A stretch of 48,647 bases of DNA from an uncultured Clostridia bacterium (GTDB taxonomy: Bacteria; Bacillota; Clostridia; Christensenellales; Borkfalkiaceae). Shown one piece after another: positions 37,601 through 46,800 of this stretch. How positions within the stretch are numbered: position 1 is the first letter of the stretch; each line of letters starts with the position of its first letter. The notes beneath the pieces are model-generated. The model made no database searches, had not been told where the DNA came from, and was given only the letters and a program-made list of their open reading frames with translations. The stretch lies in contig CANRHI010000002.1 in assembly GCA_947630365.1 (NCBI GenBank), forward strand, positions 1 to 48,647, given 5' to 3'. The position numbers and the translations under genes were made by a program.

Positions 37601-40600
37601 ATCTCCGTCGAGTACAGCGAGACGGGCACGGACGGCTGGAGCGCGGTCGTTCCCGCCTACACGAACGCGGGCGAATATACCGTCTATTATAAGGTCAGCG
37701 CGCCCAACTACGAGACGCAGCAGGGCAGCTTCACCGTCAACATTTCCAAGGCGGAATACACCGTAAAGACGGACGATACGGCGTACACCTACGACGGCAC
37801 GGCGCACGGCGACAAGCCTACCGTTTCGGGCGTGAAGGGGGAGGACCTCTCCGCGCAGCTCCAAGCGCTCACCTATTCCTTCACGGAAGCGGGCGAGCAT
37901 GAGGTGAGCTACACCGTAAACGGCAGCGGGAACTACAACGAGAAAACGGCGACCTACACCGTGCACATCGCCAAGGCGAAGTACACCGTCTCCACCGCGG
38001 AGAACAGCTTCACCTACAACGGCACCGCGCAGGGCGAAGGCGTCTTGGTGCAGACCGTGCACGAGGGCGACCTCTTCACCGTCACCTATGGAGGGGCGGG
38101 CGTCGCTCCCACCTTCACCGATGCGGGCACGCACGCGGTCGAATACAGGGTGAGCGGCAACGCCAACTATAAGGACGCGGAGGGGAGCTACAACGTCGTC
38201 ATCGCCGCGGCGGACTTCACCGTAGAGGCGGAGGAGAACAGCTACACCTACAACGGCACGGCGCAGGGCAAGGGCGTCCGCGTTTCCACCGTGCACGAGG
38301 GCGACCCCTTCACCGTCACCTACGAAGGGGAGGAGACCGCTCCCACCTTCACGGCGGCGGGCGAGCATGTCGTGCGGTACACCGTCAGCGGCAAGAATTA
38401 CAACGATAAGACGGGCAGCTACACCGTTTCCATCGCCAAGGCGACCCTCACCGCCTCCGTTTCGGACGTCTCCGCCACCTACAACGGAGAAAATCACTTT
38501 AAGACGGTCGGGAAGGAGGACATTGAGGGCTTGTTCAGCGAGGACGCTTTCACCGTGAAATACGGCACCGCAGATGGCCTCATCGCGGAAAGCGGGCTCT
38601 CCCTCGTCAACGTCGCCCAAAGCGGCACGGTCTACTTCACCGTCTCGGCGGAAAACTACGAGCCCTTCACGGGCAGCTACACCGTGAATATTGCCAAAGC
38701 GGATTACAAGGTACAGACGGATTCCGCGGCGTACACTTACGACGGAACGGCTCACGGCGCTAAGCCCGTTGTTACGGGAGCGAACGGGGAGGACCTCTCT
38801 GAATATCTGTTCGTAGAAGTCTATTCCTTTACGGAAGCGGGCGAACACCCCGTCACATATACGGTGGGCGGCAACGGGAATTATAACGACATATCCGACG
38901 GAAGCTACAGCGTGAACATTGAAAAGGCATCGTTCACCGTGCAGGGGCTCGCGGCAGAAGCTCTTATTTCCGATCCCGAAAAAATCACCTATACCTGCAC
39001 ACTCGATGGCGTTATCGAGGCAGACGTTGAGGCGATGATGTCGCAACTTCAAAGTGCCATAGTGTTGAAGGAAGAGGCGCCGATCATCGGTGGGGTGTAC
39101 TTCGTGCATGTCACGATCGGCAACGAATTTGCCAACTATACCACCCAAGGCGACGCCGAGCAGACGATTGTCCTCAAGCTCAAATCCGTAAAAATCGGCG
39201 AGACATTCTACACGATCGAGGAAGCCTTGAAAGCGGCGCAAAGCGGAAATACCATTACAGTGGCGGGGGATACGGCTTTCGCGACCAAAGATGTTGCCTC
39301 GAAAGTCGGCTACGTCGGAAGCGAGTACTACACCATCAAACAAGGAGTAACGCTGTTCCTTCCTTACAATACGGCGAAGAACGCAGAAAGAGGCGTTGGA
39401 ACGGCAGATGGGATAAGCGAAACGGTGTCGGGACTGAATGGCACAACGCAAACAGACAAATATCGTTCGGCACGCGGCAATAGGGACCTTTGTGACCTCA
39501 CTGTCACTGTTCCCGAAGGCATAGAGCTCTTTAATGAAGGAACACTCAATATCGGTGGTATCACCTCGGGTGGAGGCGGAAATGCCAGCCCCTCGGTAAT
39601 CGCAAGCGCAGGGCAAACGAGCTCGGGATACGCAAGGCTTGTGCTCGGAAAAGACGTAAAGCTCACTTCCACGGGCACGATCACCTCTTTCGGCTTTATC
39701 GAAGAAAGTGAGAAGAATAACGGCTCGCAGATCCTTTTGAATGGCGGTTCGCTTTCCATGCCTTTCGTCGTGCGCGAGCATCGCGGCGGCGGCGCATTTA
39801 CCACAATGGTTGGGGGCGCGGTCGCGGCGCTTAACCCTAATGCGGCAAACAATCTAAAAACTTCTCCGTTCAATCGTTTCTACATGGAGAATATTCACCC
39901 GCAGCTAATTGCAACTTCGTCCGCAAAATTATTCGGTAGGGCAAATCTTTATGCCAACGATACGGATAATCAAACGGATATTGCTATGGCTGGGTCGGAA
40001 AGCGGATGCCTTCTTCAGCTCAAAAACGGTGCGAAACTTTTCGCCAAATTTGATATCGAAACAGCTGTTACTTCCCTCGAAATCAAAGGCGATATGACCG
40101 TAAATGCGCTTTCGTTGAAACTTGAATGTGGGTCCAAGTTTGGTGTGACATTGAATGCCACATTGCACACGAAGGCTGTGTTCTTCCCGATTTCGTGGTA
40201 CTATAACATTACGTTGAGCGCCTTTGAGGACGGCTCGCCGGCCACGGTAGATGCGACGGCGCAAAAGCTCAAGGTCATGCCGGGCGCTTCACTCACGGTT
40301 GGCAAAAATGTTACGTTGAATGCAAGCGAAGTTGTCGTTTACGATGAGGACGCCATTCAAGACATCAACGATTCGAGCGGAGCATACGAAAAGAAGAGCG
40401 AGCCTTCGTTGCTGATTATAAACGGAACGATGACGGTGAAAAATCTTGCAGGGAAAGTGCGGACGGAAATGGAAGGCGCCAAATTGTCTATCACGGATTC
40501 CGCAACCATTGCCACAAAAGAGGTTTCTTCGCATAGCGGTAGCGGTTTGAGCGCAACGGTGAATTATAAAGATATTACTACCAACCTGCAACTGAAAATG

Positions 40601-40690
40601 TATGCAGAAGGTGTCGTCGCAGACTTCACGCAACAGGGTATTGGGACGTACACCTCGATTGGCGGGGGTTGGCAAAAACAGGAAGCGTAA
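34616..40690 (+). CDS. Large repeat-built surface lipoprotein (InlB-like, MBG-like, Ig-like, beta-helix tip)
   Basis: This encodes 2024 residues. The ATG at 34616 follows GGGGGAGG and precedes a lipoprotein signal with lipobox FAAAC (Cys about residue 25). Residues about 32-258 are InlB B-repeat-like, with FEGWDLYE and FEGWFTDEGC strands. Six MBG-like domains of about 85 residues follow (nt 35643-37225), recognised by the VYGDTP or TYGETP opening and YTVT ending. A unique segment comes next, then six or seven shorter Ig-like domains with TYDGTAHG or TYNGTAQG openings (37500-38933). The end, from about 39190, is a beta-helix-like domain opening with FYTIEEALKAAQSGNTITVA. This suggests a lipid-anchored stalk displaying a C-terminal tip. 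The ligand is unknown. The tip is visibly more AT-rich than the stalk. Confidence 0.92.
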   Translation: MREMKSVKKLLLVFTAVLALCLGLFAAACGETIYRIAFVANGRDISVDTLPAGAEIAFPDEPTKAEDDDYTYTFEGWDLYEEKVVYGDEPYEPDYRTGDALSVEGALSLYAVFRATPKEKPVVTYTVIFLDGITGEQIGEEQHVPAGGDATLPAPPVHKGYAFKEWNKSHLGITARTEITAVYVPVQHELTLHYLGNEVTSTVDFAEAVAPDAPASVPAVLLFEGWFTDEGCTQPLAEDATMPDADLDLYAKYEIDLSGARLQLTGDHIYGTDAEGREDDLVHVTGLPEAEGLAFTFSWQNAEGETTGLVKKAGETEVTCAITANYKNVLTQTRTLTLPVTLEKATLTAEVTLAAQSGVYGTQPAPSAVLSGLSYGDETPDFTIVVKDSEGHTAEGRLSVGTYTVALEAGEWENYKLGAVQTATYTVTPATVRVTAKVEGALVYGDTPVPALSYEGLVEAADAQAFSVQTSIKNVANEEVTEHFSAGSYTVAAVGGEFGRNYTASYEPATSFSIAKKALVIGVKFAGETSFEYGAFEAPVPEGQGFIEGEGLSALGGAPTLTYSREGQSYSSDRFHAGNYTVSVSGYISQNYEIEYAAPVAFTVTPKTVTAHIAAEDIVYGETPSPELTFEGFLAGEDETALSVAGERLLFTKEGKPFEGKFTVGEYTVTSGEFTAADYTVTPAEAHFEVTRAALTATVTAGKSVYTYGETPTASVSFEGFVHGESEDVLPGEQLAIVWTKTGGEAAGFHVGEYTATIALKETENYTVSVTAGSCKVEARALQLTAASDKPSYTYGEEVSLSYKAEGFAEGENEDTVFAQKPTYKYTKDEAAYTPAGLLDAGSYTVELTYASENGDYTVSAAVARFTVAKKTFSIAKTQTHPRDGEAWSFAPAMEDERFRFVGTLQLAGNDARDYTAAGETLGDDFTWKEGSWKIVLANGEKDVSANFTLTFDLHITVSGSGFGITLPTGTSFVYDGNEHTFPVQATANTHDEVEISVEYSETGTDGWSAVVPAYTNAGEYTVYYKVSAPNYETQQGSFTVNISKAEYTVKTDDTAYTYDGTAHGDKPTVSGVKGEDLSAQLQALTYSFTEAGEHEVSYTVNGSGNYNEKTATYTVHIAKAKYTVSTAENSFTYNGTAQGEGVLVQTVHEGDLFTVTYGGAGVAPTFTDAGTHAVEYRVSGNANYKDAEGSYNVVIAAADFTVEAEENSYTYNGTAQGKGVRVSTVHEGDPFTVTYEGEETAPTFTAAGEHVVRYTVSGKNYNDKTGSYTVSIAKATLTASVSDVSATYNGENHFKTVGKEDIEGLFSEDAFTVKYGTADGLIAESGLSLVNVAQSGTVYFTVSAENYEPFTGSYTVNIAKADYKVQTDSAAYTYDGTAHGAKPVVTGANGEDLSEYLFVEVYSFTEAGEHPVTYTVGGNGNYNDISDGSYSVNIEKASFTVQGLAAEALISDPEKITYTCTLDGVIEADVEAMMSQLQSAIVLKEEAPIIGGVYFVHVTIGNEFANYTTQGDAEQTIVLKLKSVKIGETFYTIEEALKAAQSGNTITVAGDTAFATKDVASKVGYVGSEYYTIKQGVTLFLPYNTAKNAERGVGTADGISETVSGLNGTTQTDKYRSARGNRDLCDLTVTVPEGIELFNEGTLNIGGITSGGGGNASPSVIASAGQTSSGYARLVLGKDVKLTSTGTITSFGFIEESEKNNGSQILLNGGSLSMPFVVREHRGGGAFTTMVGGAVAALNPNAANNLKTSPFNRFYMENIHPQLIATSSAKLFGRANLYANDTDNQTDIAMAGSESGCLLQLKNGAKLFAKFDIETAVTSLEIKGDMTVNALSLKLECGSKFGVTLNATLHTKAVFFPISWYYNITLSAFEDGSPATVDATAQKLKVMPGASLTVGKNVTLNASEVVVYDEDAIQDINDSSGAYEKKSEPSLLIINGTMTVKNLAGKVRTEMEGAKLSITDSATIATKEVSSHSGSGLSATVNYKDITTNLQLKMYAEGVVADFTQQGIGTYTSIGGGWQKQEA

Positions 40691-40715
40691 CGCGGAAAAA
40701 CGAGATGCGGAAAAA

Positions 40716-40760
40716 TGCGCTCGCGGGGAATGGTTTCCTCGCGAGCGCACATACATCTTT
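40716..40760 (+). terminator. Hairpin terminator after the MBG-repeat lipoprotein gene
   Basis: A strong stem TGCGCTCGCG+GGGAA paired with TTTCC+CGCGAGCGCA, 26 bp after the stop. The T-rich stretch CATACATCTTTT is offset, so termination strength is uncertain. Confidence 0.65.
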
Positions 40761-40827
40761 TGGAGGATGGTGGACCCGTTGCCCTTTCCTCAAGTATAAG
40801 GGGGAGGGGTAGAGGAGGAGCCCCCAA

Positions 40828-40958
40828 GCCCTACCCTTCGGGGAAGGGGAGGGTGGCTGCCCTCGGGCAGACGGGTGGGGATGGGAGAATATCGGACGAA
40901 TGGACAATCCCCACCACCGCCTTATGGGCGGAGCCTCCCCTTTAGGAAAGGGTAGGCC
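40828..40958 (-). repeat. Palindromic intergenic repeat, family A, inverted copy 3
   Basis: The reverse complement of the copies at 11-138 and 23739-23867, with the same ends and a different central 30 bp. The gap 40691-41065 holds the terminator, a short family C-like stretch (40774-40815), this copy and a promoter; no gene is seen. Confidence 0.85.
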
Positions 40959-41023
40959 TTTGCCGCCGTCCCCTCAAAAAGGGGCGCGAAAAGGGCGGAA
41001 ATGGGCGAACGGTGTGGTTTTTC

Positions 41024-41052
41024 TTGACAAAAGAGGATTTTTCAAGTACAAT
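41024..41052 (+). promoter_or_regulatory. Sigma-A promoter of the ABC/surface-protein operon
   Basis: Perfect TTGACA, 17 bp, TACAAT, 13 bp before the ATPase start codon. The leader is therefore very short. Confidence 0.9.
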
Positions 41053-41065
41053 ACATAGGAGCATC

Positions 41066-42151
41066 ATGGATAAAGAGAGGAATGAGATGAAACAAAAGAA
41101 AGAAGGTCCTGCGGAGAAGGTCCCCGCGCCCGTGAAACCTACTTCGGGGAAGCCTGTCGCGCCGACCACAACGCAGCCTGTTTCGGGGAAGGTCGCTACA
41201 CCCACGCAACCTGTTTCGGAGAAGGTCGCTACACCCGCGCAACCCGCGGGGAAACCTACTACTCCTACGCAACCGACTTCCGCACAAGCGGCAAGACCCG
41301 CGGCGGATGCTTCTGCCCCCGCGCAACCCGCGGCGGCGCAATCTGCAAAGTCCGCGCAACCGACTTCAACGCAACCCGCACAACCGGCTTCCGCAAATCC
41401 TTCGGACGGGGATAGGGGGGAAGAGGTCGTGCGCATCGAGGGGCTTTGGAAGAAGTACTCGAAGAAGGCGGACTATGCCGTGGAGGACGTGAGCTTTTCC
41501 TGCTATGCGGGGGAGATCGTGGGGCTTCTCGGGCACAACGGGGCGGGCAAGTCGACGACGCTCAAGTGCCTCGAGGGCATGCTTCCCTTCGACAAGGGCA
41601 CCATCACCATTGCGGGGCACGACGTGCGCAAGGAGCCCCTTCTCGCCAAGGCGCAGATGGGCTTCGTCACGGACAATCACGCGGTATTCGTGAAGATGAC
41701 GGGCATGCAATATCTCTCCTTTATGGCAGACGTCTACAAGGTGCCCACCGCCCTTCGCGCCAAGCGCATTGAGGAATTGCAGGAGATCTTCAACCTCGGG
41801 GAGGCGGTATATAACCTCATTTCCTCCTATTCCCACGGCATGCGGCAGAAGATCTGCATGATGGGCTCCCTCATGCACAGTCCCAAGCTGTGGATCTTGG
41901 ACGAGCCGATGACGGGGCTGGATCCCCGCACCATGCACGCCGTGCAGGAATTCATGCGCGCCTATGCGAAGGCGGGCAACTGCATCATCTTTTCCTCCCA
42001 TGCGCTTGCCGCCGTGGCGAAGCTGTGCGACCGCGTCGTCGTCATCTCCAAGGGCCGCCAGACGGACGCGCTCAACGTGAAGGAACGCATGAAGAGCGAT
42101 CCCAAATTCGATTTCGAGGAGTATTTCTTACAGCATGAAGGAAAGAACTGA
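41066..42151 (+). CDS. ABC transporter ATP-binding protein with Pro/Thr/Ala-rich N-terminal extension
   Basis: This encodes 361 residues; ATG at 41066 after AGGAG. Residues about 15-115 are low-complexity repeats of the type QPVSGKVATP and AQPTSTQPAQ, unusual for a cytosolic ATPase. From about 120 a complete ATPase domain follows. It has Walker A GHNGAGKST near 155, signature YSHGMRQ near 255 and Walker B LWILDEP near 277, with the next conserved segment TGLDPRT and the switch histidine in SSHA. The domain resembles the ABC-2 export family (BcrA/NatA-like). It overlaps the permease gene by 17 bp. Coupling to a secreted beta-helix protein suggests export or envelope work, but the substrate is unknown. 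Confidence 0.94.
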   Translation: MDKERNEMKQKKEGPAEKVPAPVKPTSGKPVAPTTTQPVSGKVATPTQPVSEKVATPAQPAGKPTTPTQPTSAQAARPAADASAPAQPAAAQSAKSAQPTSTQPAQPASANPSDGDRGEEVVRIEGLWKKYSKKADYAVEDVSFSCYAGEIVGLLGHNGAGKSTTLKCLEGMLPFDKGTITIAGHDVRKEPLLAKAQMGFVTDNHAVFVKMTGMQYLSFMADVYKVPTALRAKRIEELQEIFNLGEAVYNLISSYSHGMRQKICMMGSLMHSPKLWILDEPMTGLDPRTMHAVQEFMRAYAKAGNCIIFSSHALAAVAKLCDRVVVISKGRQTDALNVKERMKSDPKFDFEEYFLQHEGKN

Positions 42152-43820
42152 TCTGCCCCTCGTGCGGGCGCTCCTCAAAAAGCAATGGACGGAACGGGCA
42201 AATTCCTTCCGCAAGGGAAATTTCGACGCGGTCGGGTTTGTCATGCGGGTGTTGCTCGTCGCCCTGTTCTTGACGGCGTTCATCATCTTTTACGGGAGAT
42301 TTTCGGATATCTACTTTTCCCTGCGCACGGAGGGCGTACCCGACCCCTCGGCGCGGCAATTCGAGCTGCTTTCCCTCAGCTATGTCGCCATTCTCGTATT
42401 CATGACGGCGGGGGGAATTTCCCAGCTCATCACGGGGCTGTTTGCGGCGGACGACATCAAGCTGTTTTCCGCGATGCCCGTGGGGGCGAAGTCGCTCTAT
42501 TTTTCTCGCCTCGTCGTCATTTACCTTCGCCAGCTCCTGTACGCCGCCGTGACGGTGCTCCCCGTGAATATCACCGTCGCCGTCCATGCGGGGCTGCCCG
42601 TCGGGTTTTATCTCCTCACGGTCGTCCTCGTGCTCGTCTTTCCGCTCGTCTCCATCGGCATCGCCTCCCTCTTGGCGCTGCCCTTCTATGCGCTGTGGCA
42701 ATTCCTCAAGACCCGATTCGTCGTCAACTTTATCGCGGTCACGGCTGTGCTTGCGGGCGGGCTGTACCTCTACTCCGTCCTCCTCACGGGGGTGAAGGAG
42801 CTGCTGCTCGGCGACGGGCTAAAGTATTTCTTTAACGAAAAGGTCATGGCGGTGCTCGGCGGGATCGCGCGGCACGCCTACCCCTGCAATTGGTTTGCGG
42901 GATTGGCGCTCGGGCGGGACGTGCTCATCAGCGGGCTGTGCCTTTTGGCGGTCGTCGCGGTGTGCATCGCCCTGTCGCTCGTCATCATCCGCGGCATCCT
43001 CTCCCGCGCGCTCCAGTCGCGCATTGCGGGAACGCCCCGCTTCCTCTTTGCGAAGAGGGGGGTGCGCGCCCGCCTTCCGCTCTTCTTCGCCCTCATGAAG
43101 AAGGAATTTTTGCAAATTTTCCGCACGCCCTCCTATATGTTCTCGTACTTTTCCGTGGCGGTCGTCATGCCGCTCATGGTGTACTTTTGCATGGACGTGG
43201 GCGGGTCGCTCGTATCCCGCCTCGTCGGGATCAACTGCGACCTCGAGCTCGCCATCTTTTTGACCCTCCTCTTCGGCGCGCTCACCAACGTATTTTGTGC
43301 GACGAATATCAGCCGCGACGGCCCCATGTTCTACTCCGTGAAGGCGATGCCCATCGGCTGGGGGCAGGTCATCTTCTCCAAGATCGCCCTCTGCATGATG
43401 GTCACCCTCCTCTCGCAGGCGGTCTCTGCCATCATTCTCATGAGCTTCGGCTTCGTGAGCTTCGGCGTGGGCTGCTTCGTGTTCGGCGCGGGGGTGATGT
43501 GCGGCTTTGCGCAAATTTGTCTTGCGACGAGACGGGACTTCAACCATGCCCGCTTCTCGACGGAAGAGGACGGCGAGATCAAGGAATCGGGCAACAGCGT
43601 GACCGTCGTCATCGCCCTCGGCATGGTCGTGGCGTTCCTGCTCGGCGGGGCGCTCCTCATCATCCGCATGATGCTCGCCCTGCGCGGGTTTGAATATGCC
43701 TACCTTTCCTACCTCATCACGGGCGTGTTCTCGGTGCTCGCGGCGGCGGCGTGCTGTCTGTACCTCGTCTTGGGGCTCGGGAAAAAATACTATGAATTCA
43801 GCGGAGGAGGTCTGCTGTGA
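42135..43820 (+). CDS. ABC transporter permease (ABC-2-like)
   Basis: Membrane protein of 561 residues with about 12 hydrophobic segments in two halves, joined by a basic stretch (AGTPRFLFAKRGVRARLPLF). It probably forms the channel driven by the ATPase encoded just upstream. The motif FFALMKKEFLQIFRTPSYMF is of the kind preceding the first helix of ABC-2 permease domains. The start ATG at 42135 lies inside the end of the ATPase gene. The last bases overlap the next gene as GTGA. I cannot name the substrate; exporters of lipids, peptides or antibiotics share this form. Confidence 0.88.
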   Translation: MKERTDLPLVRALLKKQWTERANSFRKGNFDAVGFVMRVLLVALFLTAFIIFYGRFSDIYFSLRTEGVPDPSARQFELLSLSYVAILVFMTAGGISQLITGLFAADDIKLFSAMPVGAKSLYFSRLVVIYLRQLLYAAVTVLPVNITVAVHAGLPVGFYLLTVVLVLVFPLVSIGIASLLALPFYALWQFLKTRFVVNFIAVTAVLAGGLYLYSVLLTGVKELLLGDGLKYFFNEKVMAVLGGIARHAYPCNWFAGLALGRDVLISGLCLLAVVAVCIALSLVIIRGILSRALQSRIAGTPRFLFAKRGVRARLPLFFALMKKEFLQIFRTPSYMFSYFSVAVVMPLMVYFCMDVGGSLVSRLVGINCDLELAIFLTLLFGALTNVFCATNISRDGPMFYSVKAMPIGWGQVIFSKIALCMMVTLLSQAVSAIILMSFGFVSFGVGCFVFGAGVMCGFAQICLATRRDFNHARFSTEEDGEIKESGNSVTVVIALGMVVAFLLGGALLIIRMMLALRGFEYAYLSYLITGVFSVLAAAACCLYLVLGLGKKYYEFSGGGLL

Positions 43821-46800
43821 GAAAGAATATCATCGCGCTCATGCTGGCGCTGCCGCTCCTTTTCGTATTCGTCGTCTTTTCCTCGGGGAACGTCGCAAGC
43901 CTCGGGGTGACCGTCTCCGCCAACGGCATCGTCATTTTGGAGAAGCCCGAAAACGACACGCTCACCCTCGACCTTGCGAGCTATGAAAACGACTACAAGC
44001 TCACCGCCGAGGTGAGCCCGAGCAACGCGAGTGACAAGAGCTACTCTTTCCGCGTGGAAGCGGTGGAGGGCGCCGAGCCCGCAGATCTTTTCATCGACGG
44101 CGAAGGACACATCGTCGCCCGTTCGACGGGCTCCGCCCGCATCGTTGCCGTCTCGACGGACGGCGGCTATACGGATAGCATCACCGCGGTCGTGAGCTCC
44201 TCCAAGCCCCTCGACTTCGACGTTACCCTCACCTCCGCTTCCGAAGGCGGCGCGGGCGCCCCCGTTTCCCTCACCAAGACGGAGACGGGCTACTCCGCCA
44301 CCCTTCCCACGGGGAGGTATTCCTACGGCGTTTCCATTCACCCGAGCGGATTCTCGGGGGCGAAGGTAGAATGCGCCGAGGGCTTTGCCGCCGTCGACGA
44401 GGCGAGCGGCTCCCTTCTCCTCCCCTTCAGCGGAAGCACGCGGCTCAAAGTGAGCGTCGCGGGTGGCTACAAGGGGACCATCGAGAAATATATCGACCTC
44501 GACGTGCAGCCCGTGGCGACGGGCGCGGGCTTCACCGTGAACGGCGGCGCGGGGGAGACCATCGCCCTCGAAAACAGCCATGGCGGGGAGAAAGCGACCT
44601 TCTATGTGGAAGCCCCCGAGACGCCCGCCGTTGCCGAGTCCCCCGACTTCACGGCGGAGGTCCACGCCTTGGAAGGGGCGGCGCGCGCCCAAAACAACCG
44701 ATACCAAATCGACTTGACCTTCAAATCTTCCCACGGCGACAAAGTGAACGTCACCGTGCAGGTGGGGGAGAATGTCCTTACCGTGGAGGTCTCCTTCCTC
44801 GATTTCGCCTTCCTCGTCCGCTCCGACCTCTCGGCAGAGAGCGAGCAGACCATTCTTTTGAACACGCCCGTCACCTTCTACGCCTATCCCGTGCAGGGAA
44901 TGAAGGCGGAAGGGGTGAGCTACAAGTGGGAAACGGACGCCGGCGACAAGGTCGTGCTCACGCCCAATGCGGACGGGAGCGCATGCACCGTCGAGGCGAA
45001 GGAGGGCGCGGAATTCAAATTGACCGTCACCGCCATGCGCGGCGGGGTCAATCTCGACGCCGAGCCCAAGGAGGTCACTGTGCACGCCGTGCGGCGGGTG
45101 ACTTCGGTGACCATCGTCAACCGCACTTCGATGGGCATGGGCAGGGCGGTGCTCGCAGGCTCCCGCATGGAGGGCGGCGAAGAGGTCGTAAGCCCCACCC
45201 GCCTTCGCATCGTCGCCTACAACGTGAGCGAGCCCATTCAGGACTTGAGCGACCTCATCGTCTCCGTTTCCGACGAAAAGCTCGCCCGCCTCGAAGAGAG
45301 GGAGGGCGCCTACTACCTCACCCCCCTAAGCAAGGGGGAGGTGACGGTGAACGTCTCGTGGCAGGGCAACGAGAGCCTTTCCGCCTCGGTGAAGGCGGCG
45401 GCGACCTTCTATGTGGCGCCGGATGCCGTGGAGGTGACGAACAGCCCCGACCTTTTCACCGCCGTGAATGCGGGGAAGGCCGTCGTGCTCGGCGCGGACA
45501 TTCTCCTCGGCACGGACGAGGGGGGAAGCCCGCTCTCCGTAGACGCGCGCAGGAGCATTCTCGAGGCAAACCAAATGCGCTCGACATACAACATCTTCTT
45601 CTACACCAGCCAAGGGCGGGAGAGCGAGGCGAAGGTAAAGTACGTCCTCGAATTCAAGAACGACCTCTACGGCAACGGGCACACGCTCAATGCCGAATAC
45701 TTCACGAACGAGCTCGACGGCAGCAGCGGGCACCCGAGGGAAGGCTTCTTCCGCGGTCCCCTGTGCTTCGTCAGCCTCGGGCAGGTGACCTCCGTCGCCG
45801 GGCAGGACAATATCGCCTTCCTCGTGCGCACCAAGGGCGTCACGCTGTACAATGCGACGTTGCTCGGCTGCAGCGACAGCTCGCTCATCGGCGATAAGGG
45901 CGAATACGACCTTACCAAGCTCAACTATGTGGGCACCACCCTCGAAGTGAATGCCGACGCGAACATTTTGAATTGCCGCATCCGCAACGGGCGCAACGTC
46001 GTGCGCGCCTACGGCGGCAACAGGAACGGCGACAAGTACTTCATCGAAAAATTGCAGGATAACCTCGGTTGCGACGACGAGCGCATCCATGTCCGCATCG
46101 AGGGCTGCATCCTCCAGCAGGCGCGCGAATTCATTCTGAAGCTCGGCGCCAACCGCGCCCTGCAGGCGAGCACCGCGGCGGGCGGCGCGGAGCCCGACCT
46201 CCTCGGAGCGGACGGGAAGAAGCTCGCCTTCCAGACCAACAACTATCTGGACGACGACTACTTTTACGAGAGGTATGTGCTCACCGACGTGACGCTCAAG
46301 GACAGCGTGCTCGAGACGAGCGGGCTCTTCACCGTGGGCATCGAGAGCAACTTCTCGGGCGCATGGCTCAACAAGGACACCCCGAAAAACTCCGCCAACT
46401 TCCAAGGCTGGGCGGGCACGGGCGGAACGTCGTTTGCTTCCGTCCTTCGGCTCGAGGGGGATGTGCGCCTGTACGATTGGAAGCGGCTCGATCTCGTGGA
46501 CAGCAGTACGCTCATTTACTCCGATGTGATCGGCGGCTCGGTGGACAAGAGGTTCGAGCTCGACATCGCCAAGATGCTCAACTACGTCTGCGACAAGGAG
46601 CCCAAGTACGGCGACATCATCGAGGAAAGGGATGGACAGCAGTATGTGCACGGCGGCATCGCCTTCTACGGCGGCGGGAAGAATTATTCCCAGCTCGACG
46701 TGCGCGGACTCAGCGGCGCAAAGAGCGATCTCTCCGAGTACAAGGTGAACATCAGCATCCTGCAGGGGAGCGACGAGGACGGCTCCTCCATCGTCGGGCT

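Noticed and set aside
35603..39781. Open frame of 1392 codons on the minus strand opposite the MBG-repeat lipoprotein gene
   Set aside because: Same explanation: an antisense shadow of GC-biased, repetitive codons, with no recognisable domain.
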